Notes: generated by a model not told the origin, from the letters alone. A stretch of 6,763 bases of DNA from Planctomycetota bacterium (GCA_024278285.1 JAJRTM010000732.1:1-6763); one strand, 5' to 3'. Shown: positions 1-6,570, numbered from the stretch's first letter. Program-made: numbers and translations.

Positions 1-121
1 CATCCGCAGGCAAACGGGAGCAACCTTGCTCAAACATATCGCGACTCCTTGCTGGTGTTTGTTTTAGTTCAAACATAACCTTAGCAAGAGTCGCGACTTA
101 TGAAAACATGAACGGTATTGC
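1..121 (+). repeat. Left copy of a 121-base inverted repeat with nested hairpins
   Basis: Every base from 1 to 121 matches the reverse complement of 6636-6756 (base i pairs with base 6757-i); I compared them base by base. Within the copy, gagcaa (18-23) and ttgctc (26-31) form a perfect 6-bp hairpin with a 2-base loop. The arms 39-53 and 83-96 form a 14-bp stem with one bulged C. Inside that stem, gtttg (57-61) pairs with caaac (70-74). Bases 89-98 are a perfect palindrome, agtcgcgact, and the 9-mer tcaaacata occurs at 30-38 and 69-77. There is no open reading frame of note. The repeat may extend beyond the window to the left. It is probably a dispersed palindromic intergenic element; its mobility class is not recognised. 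Confidence 0.93.
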
Positions 122-243
122 GTTTAACGGCAAGCCGAAGGGAGGTGCGTCAACAGGTCTGCATTTGTATTACTAACGGTCAAAGTTTGCGAACGGCTCA
201 CAAATTATAGGAAAATATCAGTTTGGTTACGGCTATCAGAATG

Positions 244-261
244 AACCAGCCGTGCTGGGTT
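244..261 (+). terminator. Weak terminator-like hairpin at the end of the hydrolase gene
   Basis: The arms aaccagc (244-250) and gctgggtt (254-261) form a 7-bp stem with one bulge and a 3-base loop. On the plus strand it is followed by a T-rich run, part of which encodes the lysine-lysine-stop end of the hydrolase. It could therefore stop rightward transcripts coming from the repeat. On the minus strand, where the hydrolase is read, the tract after the stem is not T-rich, so it is a poor terminator for that gene. The rest of 122-262 holds nothing I recognise. Confidence 0.25.
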
Positions 262-262
262 G

Positions 263-1030
263 TTATTTTTTCTGCGAGAACAGCCAATCCCAATGTGCTT
301 TCTCTTTGAAGGCTGGCTTCCAGGCGGCGTGACCTACCGGGAATTCGGTTGATTTAGCATTTCCTCCTGCAGAATGAATCGCTTTCACCATGTCTCTGGA
401 ACGCTTTGGCGTCACCACTCCATCTTTAGAACCATGAAATGCCCAGACGGGAACATTTTTGAATTGCTTTGCCTGTGCGGTATCACCGCCGCCGCAAACG
501 GGCATCGCCGCTGCAAACAAGGTAGGCATTCTTTGGACAATATCCCACGCGCCAAAACCGCCCATCGAAAGTCCCGTTACATAAATCCGATTGGTATCAA
601 CAGGCAACTTTTTAATTGTCGATTTTAACAATTCAATAGACAGGCTCATCGGTTCTGTTGGTTGTTCAGGCATCACATGAGACGGTTCGCCCCAGGGAGT
701 ATCGACCCACTGCTTCTTCGTGGGACATTGCGGCACAATAACAATGGCCTCAACATGATTCGCTTTCAAATAGGAATAAAGCGGCTTGAGCCCCCATTGC
801 AGTTGGCTGATATTATTAGTCCCACGTTCGCCCGCTCCATGAAAAAACAGAACGAGTGGATATTTCTTATTCGGGTCTATCTCTTTGGGGATGTATTGCC
901 GGTAGGGAATTGTTTTTCCGTTTTTTGCCTGAAATATTTTCGCTTCATAAACATCACTCGCCTGCTGTGCAAAAAGGTTGCTGCCAGAAAGAGTGAAAAA
1001 TAAGAGAAGCAGTAAGAAAAAGTTTTTCAT
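263..1030 (-). CDS. Secreted serine esterase/peptidase of the alpha/beta-hydrolase fold (predicted peptidase, COG4099-like)
   Basis: The 255-residue product begins with a signal peptide: a lysine, then a long leucine/phenylalanine core, ending near residue 21 at LFAQQ. The mature protein is a compact alpha/beta hydrolase of the carboxylesterase/polyhydroxybutyrate-depolymerase-like type. The oxyanion segment is HGAGERG (64-70) and the nucleophile is Ser155 in GLSMGGFG. The probable acid is Asp203 in HGSKDGVVTP and the probable base is His234 in PVGHAAW, so the triad looks intact. It likely hydrolyses an ester or peptide bond outside the cytoplasm, but the substrate cannot be told from the sequence. 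The ATG start is supported by an agggga Shine-Dalgarno sequence (minus strand, 1036-1041) about five bases upstream. It lies 86 bases downstream of the RNA methyltransferase gene on the same strand; co-transcription is possible, with no clear terminator between them. Confidence 0.9.
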   Translation of the reverse strand: MKNFFLLLLLFFTLSGSNLFAQQASDVYEAKIFQAKNGKTIPYRQYIPKEIDPNKKYPLVLFFHGAGERGTNNISQLQWGLKPLYSYLKANHVEAIVIVPQCPTKKQWVDTPWGEPSHVMPEQPTEPMSLSIELLKSTIKKLPVDTNRIYVTGLSMGGFGAWDIVQRMPTLFAAAMPVCGGGDTAQAKQFKNVPVWAFHGSKDGVVTPKRSRDMVKAIHSAGGNAKSTEFPVGHAAWKPAFKEKAHWDWLFSQKK

Positions 1031-1116
1031 TGGAATCCCCTGTTAGCATCGATCAAGTAATAACTGTCGTACATTGGATAATGGTAAAATAAATATAACC
1101 AACAGCGTCTACTCAA

Positions 1117-1989
1117 CTATTTTCCGACGAGAATTGATGTCATAATTCCGGCTGCAACCGAAACATTCAGAGACTTCACTTCTGAGTGAGCGGGAATGAT
1201 CGCGAGTTCGTCGCAGTTATCGATTGTTAGTCGCCTCAGTCCTTTTTGTTCGTTGCCGAGCAGTAACATCCAGGGGCGTCTGCGGTCTATCTCCCAAATT
1301 GATTTCTCTGCATGCTCGGAAGTCCCCAATATCCATAAGCCTGCCCGCTTGGCAAACTTCAAACTGCGATGCAAATTCGTTTCAATTGCAAAGGGAACCG
1401 ATTCCAGCCCACCGGCTGCAATGTCGTAAACGGTAGAACTGATCGGGGCCGATTGATTTTTTGTTACCACGATGCCGCGAACACCAAAGAATGCAGCGGT
1501 ACGAAAAATTGCCCCGACATTATGTGGATCCTGTAACGTATCCAGACCGATCCACAAATTCCCTTCTGTCTCTCCCGCATCTGACGCACTGGAAAACATT
1601 TTCTCCAGCGAAATGGGTGATTTCGGTTCTACCTTGGCAAACGCATGACCAATCCGTTCCTCTTTTTCTGCTGATCCTCGATACGTTCTTTTTGCTTCCT
1701 GCTTTTCTTTTTGGTCATGAATGCGAACAGGGACTTTCAGTTCTTTGGCTTGATCTGCAATTCTTCCCCACATCCCTTTGGGGGGGGAGTAAAACACAAC
1801 TTCTTTTACAGCAGCAGGTCGATGCTCCAAAGCAGCCCGAACCGCATGAGGGTTTTTTAATTCCAGCAATGAATTTTCACTTTCAATAGGTAGTTGTAGG
1901 ATGGCCTGCTTGCACAAATTGGCCTGGGGCAGGGTCTGGTATTTAGTACACTCCCCCTGCCTGATATTGGCAATGTATTGTGAGGCCAT
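1117..1989 (-). CDS. TrmH/SpoU-family RNA 2'-O-ribose methyltransferase, RlmB-like
   Basis: This 290-residue protein has both parts expected of RlmB-type enzymes. An N-terminal RNA-substrate-binding domain (about 43-130) has the signature KNPHAVRAALEHRP and is followed by a lysine/glutamate-rich stretch. A C-terminal SPOUT knot domain (145-290) carries all three family motifs: LDTLQDPHNVGAIFRTA (Asn157, Arg163), LLLGNEQKGL (Glu247) and IPAHSEVKSLNVSVAAG (265-281). Such enzymes use S-adenosylmethionine to methylate a ribose 2'-hydroxyl; RlmB itself acts on 23S rRNA G2251. The target here is inferred only from overall similarity, and a tRNA target is not excluded. The length is slightly above the usual 240-270 because of an N-terminal extension of about 40 residues. 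The start is uncertain: ATG at 1989 has ggag directly abutting it, with no spacer, and there is no other ATG before residue 73. A run of eight C residues (minus strand, 1780-1787) lies in the reading frame. Confidence 0.92.
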   Translation of the reverse strand: MASQYIANIRQGECTKYQTLPQANLCKQAILQLPIESENSLLELKNPHAVRAALEHRPAAVKEVVFYSPPKGMWGRIADQAKELKVPVRIHDQKEKQEAKRTYRGSAEKEERIGHAFAKVEPKSPISLEKMFSSASDAGETEGNLWIGLDTLQDPHNVGAIFRTAAFFGVRGIVVTKNQSAPISSTVYDIAAGGLESVPFAIETNLHRSLKFAKRAGLWILGTSEHAEKSIWEIDRRRPWMLLLGNEQKGLRRLTIDNCDELAIIPAHSEVKSLNVSVAAGIMTSILVGK

Positions 1990-2005
1990 CTCCAGGTATA
2001 AAATG

Positions 2006-2052
2006 AAAGCCCTCTCTGGTTGAATCGTTTCGGAAACGCCGGAGAGGGTTTT
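2006..2052 (+). promoter_or_regulatory. Strong two-tier hairpin between the methyltransferase and the transposase remnant
   Basis: Bases 2006-2019 pair with 2039-2052 (14 pairs, two of them G-T). Inside the loop, cgttt (2026-2030) pairs with aaacg (2034-2038). On the plus strand the outer arm ends in five T residues running straight into the ATG at 2054, so it resembles an intrinsic terminator. The same right arm contains ggagaggg (2041-2048), the only Shine-Dalgarno-like sequence for the transposase fragment, so folding would also hide that site. On the minus strand the hairpin ends 16 bases before the methyltransferase start, in its leader. Which role, if any, is real cannot be decided from sequence. 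Confidence 0.55.
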
Positions 2053-2053
2053 T

Positions 2054-2412
2054 ATGTCTGCCAGTTTAACAGATTCGTCGCCTCAAGATAGCAGCAAATT
2101 TCAATTTATTCTTGATTCTTTTCTCTCTACTACCGGGCTCTCTTTTTCGAAGAGCCTTTCCGCTGATCGCATCGAGAGTGCTTCGCTATTCAGAAAGGAT
2201 TATATGGAACGCATGGCGTTTACTCGACTGCGATCATATTTTGGCCGTTTATGAGGCAGGTATTGCGAGATGAAAGAGGTTTCTTGCCAACCGGCTGTGG
2301 CTCGTGTGGTGACGTACTGCGTGGCTTCGGCTACCACTGCTCCCACTTCTGACACAGGCGATTATTGCAGGGCCCGTGACAAGTTTTCCTTCCTACTTTA
2401 TCTCACAGGTAC
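2054..2412 (+). pseudogene. Decayed N-terminal fragment of an IS4-family transposase
   Basis: Three consecutive pieces align, from memory of the family, with the N-terminal region of planctomycete IS4 transposases. Piece one (2054 to about 2200) reads FQFILDSFLSTTGLSFSKSLSADRIESA. Piece two (2218-2280), in another frame, reads VYSTAIIFWPFMRQVLRDERG, resembling the family's VYTPAxTLWxFLSQVL-DE segment. Piece three (about 2282-2412), back in the first frame, reads SCQPAVARVVTY, then SDTGDYCRARDKF, resembling SCxAAVARV and NTGAYCRARxKL. Two compensating frameshifts and an in-frame TGA (2252-2254) break the gene. Full-length members have roughly 400-450 residues; only about 115-120 remain, and the DDE catalytic core is absent. 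No terminal inverted repeat or target duplication could be identified. The fragment cannot make an active transposase. The assignment rests on motif memory, not a search. Confidence 0.62.
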
Positions 2413-2506
2413 AATCGTTATAACCGGCATAAATCCCCAGCTTTAAGCGATGTTAACAAGTCGTTCATTGCTATTGATTATTTTGCACTTCCCGTAAAAA
2501 TGACTT

Positions 2507-2535
2507 TTCACCAATTGACGAAACGCCGATATAAT
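2507..2535 (+). promoter_or_regulatory. Candidate sigma-70-type promoter for the cysteine-rich hydrolase
   Basis: A perfect TATAAT (2530-2535) is preceded, after exactly 17 bases, by TTCACC (2507-2512), which matches four of six -35 consensus positions. Transcription would begin near 2542 and give a leader of about 88 bases before the ATG at 2630. A TTGACG at 2515-2520 is closer to the -35 consensus but lies only nine bases from the -10 box, so it cannot pair with it. Otherwise 2413-2629 holds nothing I recognise. Confidence 0.4.
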
Positions 2536-2629
2536 GGAGGATTCTGTACAGAAAATGACAGAGCGGGCTAGAGGTTTGCGTCCTTGTTTTCATTAACCAA
2601 CAACGAATATTCAAAACAGATTTATTCTT

Positions 2630-3820
2630 ATGCACAGAACTGCATTGAAATCTATTCTCTCGGTGGCATGCGTATTTTGTGGGATGCTTCTGGCGAATTC
2701 GACACTGGGCACTGGTAATGAATGCCGCGCGGGTGATCGCAACGGCCCCGGTTATTGGATCGTAAGTACGTATTCGATGCCGCAGATGCCGGGCTCGAAC
2801 CCGAAGTGTTTGAATTTCAAATACTATTTCAAACCGGTCTGCGGGAAAATGAGGCGGGGTACTTGCTCTGAAATGCAGCAATCTTTGAACCCTTCTGCTC
2901 CGACCTGCTTTTTCATTCATGGCAGTTATGTCGGTGTCGATGTCGCGATAAAAGATGCCAACAATACTTACGGCTGGATAAAAAAAGGAGCGCCGGGGTG
3001 TCCACTGAATGTTATTTTTCTGATCTGGCCAAGTGATGAAAATCATACGGGGATTCCCACGATTGATGTCACTCGCAGCGGAATTGTAGCCACTCAAAAT
3101 GGTATCTATCTGGCTCACTTAATTGATCGAATTCCTGGTCATACTCCCGTTTGTCTGGTTGGTCACAGTCATGGAACGCGAACCGTTGCAGGTTGTCTGC
3201 ATTATCGTGGTGGCGGACAAATTTACGGTGTTTATAAGGGGACAAAAAATAGAAGCCGCCCCATTCGGGTGGTCTTTGCCGCAGCCGCGATCAATCATAC
3301 ATGGATGAATCCGAACAACAGGTATGGCAAGGCGTTGCCCCAGATTGATTCCATGCTAAACATTATGAACCATCGTGATTTGGCGTTAACAGCTTATCCG
3401 TTTATCACCCCTTCTTACGGGCGTGCCTTGGCGAAAACAGGAATAACGCGTTTCGATAAAAGACAACTGGGTGATCAAGCCCGTAAAATTCATGAACTGG
3501 ATGCCACAGATGTAATCGGGTTTCGGCATTCCTGGCCGAATTATTACGGACGCCCGGAATTGGCGAAGTTGATTGCTCCGTTTGTTTTCTTCAACGGACC
3601 GCCTCCGCAAGGCTCTGTCATGCAGGCAAGAAGCCGAAACAGATCTGGCGGGAAATCGTACGCGAACGGATCGCGGTACCGCTCAAATAATTCTGCAAGT
3701 TCAGCAGTCAACATCGAACTACCGCAACCGACCGATGAACAAGGCGAACCTGAAAAAGTCAGTTCGAGTTCCGAGCTTCCAGCCCCGCCGGCTCATTCTG
3801 GGCAGTCTGCTACGCGATAA
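2630..3820 (+). CDS. Exported cysteine-rich alpha/beta hydrolase (DUF900-like) with a disordered C-terminal tail
   Basis: The 396-residue product starts with a basic segment and a hydrophobic core (about 8-24), consistent with a signal peptide. The hydrolase domain spans about 90-325. It shows an oxyanion-type FFIHGSY (94-100) and nucleophile Ser180 in LVGHSHGTR. The likely acid is Asp250 in NHRDLAL, and the likely base is His300 in FRHSWPNYY. This order and spacing fits DUF900-type serine hydrolases. Eight cysteines after the leader (32, 60, 71, 79, 93, 124, 175, 189) suggest disulphide bonds outside the cytoplasm. Residues 330-396 are rich in Ser, Asn, Arg, Pro and Glu and are probably disordered, perhaps a surface or matrix anchor. 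The substrate is unknown. No clear Shine-Dalgarno sequence precedes the ATG, but there is no alternative ATG between the upstream in-frame stop (2594-2596) and 2630. Its stop codon lies inside the 3' end of the opposing DUF1501 gene. Confidence 0.82.
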   Translation: MHRTALKSILSVACVFCGMLLANSTLGTGNECRAGDRNGPGYWIVSTYSMPQMPGSNPKCLNFKYYFKPVCGKMRRGTCSEMQQSLNPSAPTCFFIHGSYVGVDVAIKDANNTYGWIKKGAPGCPLNVIFLIWPSDENHTGIPTIDVTRSGIVATQNGIYLAHLIDRIPGHTPVCLVGHSHGTRTVAGCLHYRGGGQIYGVYKGTKNRSRPIRVVFAAAAINHTWMNPNNRYGKALPQIDSMLNIMNHRDLALTAYPFITPSYGRALAKTGITRFDKRQLGDQARKIHELDATDVIGFRHSWPNYYGRPELAKLIAPFVFFNGPPPQGSVMQARSRNRSGGKSYANGSRYRSNNSASSAVNIELPQPTDEQGEPEKVSSSSELPAPPAHSGQSATR

Positions 3821-5249
3821 TATCGTGGACGACTTTTCCATGCACATCGGTCAGTCGCATCTCTCTGCTGCTGTGTCGGAATGTTAAGCGTTCGTGATCG
3901 ATGCCCAATAGATAAAGCATGGTCGCGTGCATATCATGAATTTGCAGTTTATTTTCGATTGCATAATAACCGTATTCATCTGTTGCACCGTAAACGGTTC
4001 CTCCTTTAATGCCGCCGCCTGCCATCCAGACGGTAAAGCCGGACGGATTATGATCGCGCCCGTTCGTCCCTTGAGCCATCGGCGTGCGTCCGAATTCACC
4101 TGCCCAGATCACAAGAGTTTCATCGAGCAGACCACGATTTTTCAAATCGCCAAGCAGCCCTGCGATTGGTTGATCCACAGCGAGTGAATTCTTTTCATGT
4201 CCATCTTTCAGATTGACGTGCTGATCCCAGCGGTCTCCCTTAACAGAGGGGCAGGTTAGTTCGATAAATCGAACACCACGTTCAACAAGCCTGCGGGCAA
4301 CAAGGCATTGATGGGCGTAAGTTCGTGTCTGCGGGAATTTGGAAAACATTCCGTACAATTCCTGAGTGGTCTTCGATTCTTCAGAGATATCCATCAAATG
4401 AGGAATTGATGTTTGCATCCGATAGGCAAGTTCGTAATTGGAGATCGATGCTTCAATCGCATCGTGTGCCCCGGTTGATTGAATCACTTCCCGATCAAGT
4501 TGCCGAAGCAAATCCATTTTTCGGTTTTGTAGTTGAACAGTTCGTTCCTGCCGTTTCAAATCAGCAACCGGTTCGCCCCCATTTTTGAAGATCGATCCCT
4601 GATAACTGGCGGGTAAAAAACCGTTGTGGAAACAGTCGATGCCCCCCGGCGGGATCAAGCCACCATTCAGGACGATAAAGCCGGGCAGATCTCTGCATTC
4701 GGTCCCTAATCCGTACCCGGTCCACGCGCCCATGCTGGGGCGTCCCTGCAAACCAAAACCAGTATGTAGAAAATAATTGGCGTTTGTATGTTCCGGAAAT
4801 GTTGCAGTCATCGAACGGATGATGCACATATCATCGACATGCTTAGCGGTGTGCGGAAACAAGTCGCTGACCGGAATTCCCGATTCGCCATACTGCTGAA
4901 ACTTCCAGGGCGATTTAAGCACTTTTCCGATGTTGTCGAATTGTGTCGCCTGAATCTTTGCCTTGATCGGCTGACCATGTTCTTTCATCAATAATGGCTT
5001 GGGATCGAACGTATCGACCTGAGACGGTCCGCCATCCATGTACAGAAAAATAACACTTTTTGCCCGCGGCTGATGATGCGGCTTTTTTGGGGCCATCGCA
5101 TCAATCGCAGCCCCAGGGGAAACCCCGGCAGCAGCATAGGCAGGATCGTTGATTAATGATGCCAGCGCGACGGCTCCAAAACCGTTGGCAGATTGTGTGA
5201 GGAATTCACGGCGGGAAGCAGAACGTGGCAACGTTTGATGAACAGACAC
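3810..5249 (-). CDS. Tat-exported DUF1501 protein (alkaline-phosphatase/sulfatase-like superfamily)
   Basis: The 479-residue product carries a twin-arginine leader, SRREFL (12-17), followed by a hydrophobic stretch and a likely cleavage site near AYAAAG (37-42), so it should be exported folded. The body is a full-length DUF1501 domain: VIFLYMDGGPSQVDTFDPK (66-84), FPEHTNANYF (151-160), WDQH (341-344), IWAGEFGRTP (381-390) and GRDHNPSGF (397-405). A late IHDMHATML (437-445) follows. The Asp, His and Glu in these motifs resemble metal-binding residues of the alkaline-phosphatase superfamily; the reaction is not established for DUF1501. In planctomycetes these genes usually sit beside a DUF1549/DUF1553 cytochrome-type gene, but none is present here. 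The start is GTG at 5249, with a weak ggaa as ribosome-binding site. The last 11 bases overlap the end of the opposing hydrolase gene. Confidence 0.94.
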   Translation of the reverse strand: MSVHQTLPRSASRREFLTQSANGFGAVALASLINDPAYAAAGVSPGAAIDAMAPKKPHHQPRAKSVIFLYMDGGPSQVDTFDPKPLLMKEHGQPIKAKIQATQFDNIGKVLKSPWKFQQYGESGIPVSDLFPHTAKHVDDMCIIRSMTATFPEHTNANYFLHTGFGLQGRPSMGAWTGYGLGTECRDLPGFIVLNGGLIPPGGIDCFHNGFLPASYQGSIFKNGGEPVADLKRQERTVQLQNRKMDLLRQLDREVIQSTGAHDAIEASISNYELAYRMQTSIPHLMDISEESKTTQELYGMFSKFPQTRTYAHQCLVARRLVERGVRFIELTCPSVKGDRWDQHVNLKDGHEKNSLAVDQPIAGLLGDLKNRGLLDETLVIWAGEFGRTPMAQGTNGRDHNPSGFTVWMAGGGIKGGTVYGATDEYGYYAIENKLQIHDMHATMLYLLGIDHERLTFRHSSREMRLTDVHGKVVHDIIA

Positions 5250-5328
5250 AGCTTTTTCCGTTCCATTGAAAACAAGGCAGGGGTCTCAAAAAGAAAGTGA
5301 TCTCTCAATTAACATTTCACCTAACAAT

Positions 5329-5357
5329 AGTATAGAGAGAAAGCAGCCAGCAATCAA
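5329..5357 (-). promoter_or_regulatory. Candidate sigma-70-type promoter for the DUF1501 gene
   Basis: Read on the minus strand, TTGATT (5357-5352) and TATACT (5334-5329) are separated by exactly 17 bases and match four and five of six consensus positions. Transcription would begin near 5322 and give a leader of about 70 bases before the GTG at 5249. The -35 box contains the TGA stop (5354-5356) of the coiled-coil gene, so the DUF1501 gene could be transcribed independently of it. Confidence 0.5.
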
Positions 5358-6325
5358 TCATTATTGATACGGAGCATGTTGAGCCACTTTGTTCCTTTTG
5401 TTTTTTCTTCCACGGGAGTATCTGCTTGATCCGAATTCAAATTGAGGCGTGAAATCGTATTTGGGTCGATCCCCTGTTTGCGGAGTTCTTTTTGAATCTG
5501 TATTTTCGCCATGCTCAACTGAGTTTCTTCCCGGCTAAGTCGGGCGCGTTCCAATGAGAGGCTCACTTCGCTGAGACGAAGTTGATCTTCGAGTTGTTGT
5601 TCAAGTTGCTGAACTTTTTCAACAAGTTCCTGCGGACAACCTTGCAGCTCCTCCCAGTTTTCGGGGGATTGAATGCCGAATTGTTTTCGAGCAGCGGATA
5701 AATGATCGACTATCGTTTTGATGTAATCATCTCGCACAATAACAGCATCACGAAGTTCATCTTTGGTTGCAGAATCGAAATCAACCAGATCTGGTTGTTC
5801 GGGCAATGCATTCTGACCAGATGGCTGTTCTACTTCAGAGGAAGCATTCGTTGAAATTCCTACCGGAGTTTCTTCGAGAATTGTTTCCGGAATTTCTTCC
5901 GATGAATTCAGGAAAGCGGCTTGCAGGGAACCGAGCAGGTCAGCATGAGAGGCCTCTGCATCCAGTTCAGAAATTGGATCCGCAACGGTTTGCTCTTGAG
6001 ATAACGCCGTTGTTTGAACAGGTCTGCTGGCTAACTCTGTAACCAAGTCACGCAACTCATCAAGCTGCATTTCAACACGACCAATTGAACCAGCTACCTG
6101 AGTCGCGTCCCACTGTTCAACCAGGTACTCAACATTTTGTGCCACCGTTTCCTGTTGCTGGGCAAACTCCGCAGGAAGTGAACCACCTGCACTGCCATGA
6201 GAGGCGCGAACCCCCGTCCGCTGCAAGCGATCAAGCTGCTCGGCAGCCTGCTCAAGTTGCAACGTCAATGCCTGGACAAGCTCGTTCTTGCCTTCAAGCT
6301 CACTTTTTAATGCTTTGTTATTCAC
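5354..6325 (-). CDS. Coiled-coil protein of unknown function
   Basis: I do not recognise this 323-residue protein. It has no signal peptide, membrane segment or catalytic motif, so it is probably cytoplasmic and structural or a scaffold. Residues 5-38 and about 55-100 have the heptad-like Leu/Glu/Gln pattern of coiled coils. Residues 105-185 form an acidic Ser/Thr/Pro/Glu-rich linker, probably disordered. Residues 186-290 form a longer helical region with a strong coiled coil (about 230-283, ELVEKVQQLEQQLEDQL) ending in a conserved-looking KQGIDPNTISRLNL. The tail is short and basic, then ends in LRINND. The start is uncertain: GTG at 6325 has no Shine-Dalgarno sequence, the frame is open upstream for only about 12 codons without an ATG, and the first internal ATG is at residue 86. 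It lies 104 bases upstream of the DUF1501 gene on the same strand. Smooth coding-type composition throughout supports a real gene. Confidence 0.75.
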   Translation of the reverse strand: MNNKALKSELEGKNELVQALTLQLEQAAEQLDRLQRTGVRASHGSAGGSLPAEFAQQQETVAQNVEYLVEQWDATQVAGSIGRVEMQLDELRDLVTELASRPVQTTALSQEQTVADPISELDAEASHADLLGSLQAAFLNSSEEIPETILEETPVGISTNASSEVEQPSGQNALPEQPDLVDFDSATKDELRDAVIVRDDYIKTIVDHLSAARKQFGIQSPENWEELQGCPQELVEKVQQLEQQLEDQLRLSEVSLSLERARLSREETQLSMAKIQIQKELRKQGIDPNTISRLNLNSDQADTPVEEKTKGTKWLNMLRINND

Positions 6326-6470
6326 CAGACAGAAAATCCATACTAGCTTAACGCTTAGTTCTTAACCAGGTCCGCAAAGCGAACCCTGCCCGCAGTTCGT
6401 CTCCTCAAGCGTAGCTCACCAAGAGCAATAATGCAGAAGCAGTTCAACAGAGTCGTTCGTTCTACAAATT

Positions 6471-6531
6471 CATTTTCAGGAATAGATCGATTTTACCGGT
6501 TCGACCGATTCCACGAATAAAACTGAAAATG
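6471..6531 (-). repeat. Three-tier inverted repeat (possible structured RNA or DNA element)
   Basis: The outer arms cattttcag (6471-6479) and ctgaaaatg (6523-6531) are a perfect 9-bp inverted repeat. Inside, ggaat (6479-6483) is complementary to attcc (6508-6512), sharing one base with the outer arm. Innermost, cggt and accg enclose a 3-base loop around 6497-6507. No T-run follows on either strand, so it is not a typical intrinsic terminator. The pairing is visible directly; the function is unknown. Confidence 0.45.
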
Positions 6532-6570
6532 ACGCTCGCTTGAATTACCGCAGGGACGCACGGCATAATG

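Noticed and set aside
1031..1116. A promoter between the methyltransferase and the secreted hydrolase (TTGGTT, 16 bases, TATCCA on the minus strand)
   Set aside because: Both boxes match the consensus poorly and the A/T-rich gap offers many equally weak alternatives.
2555..2596. A 13-residue leader peptide (MTERARGLRPCFH) upstream of the hydrolase
   Set aside because: The ggagg at 2536-2540 is too far (14 bases) from its ATG, overlaps the end of the promoter, and no attenuator-type alternative folds were seen.
2471..3118. A 215-codon open frame on the minus strand, antisense to the cysteine-rich hydrolase
   Set aside because: Its product is rich in Arg, His and Ile with no recognisable domain. 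It overlaps the well-supported hydrolase gene and its promoter region, so it is a shadow frame.
6462..6566. A 34-codon minus-strand frame beginning MPCVPAVIQ
   Set aside because: It has no ribosome-binding site and overlaps the three-tier hairpin almost completely; its length is compatible with chance.
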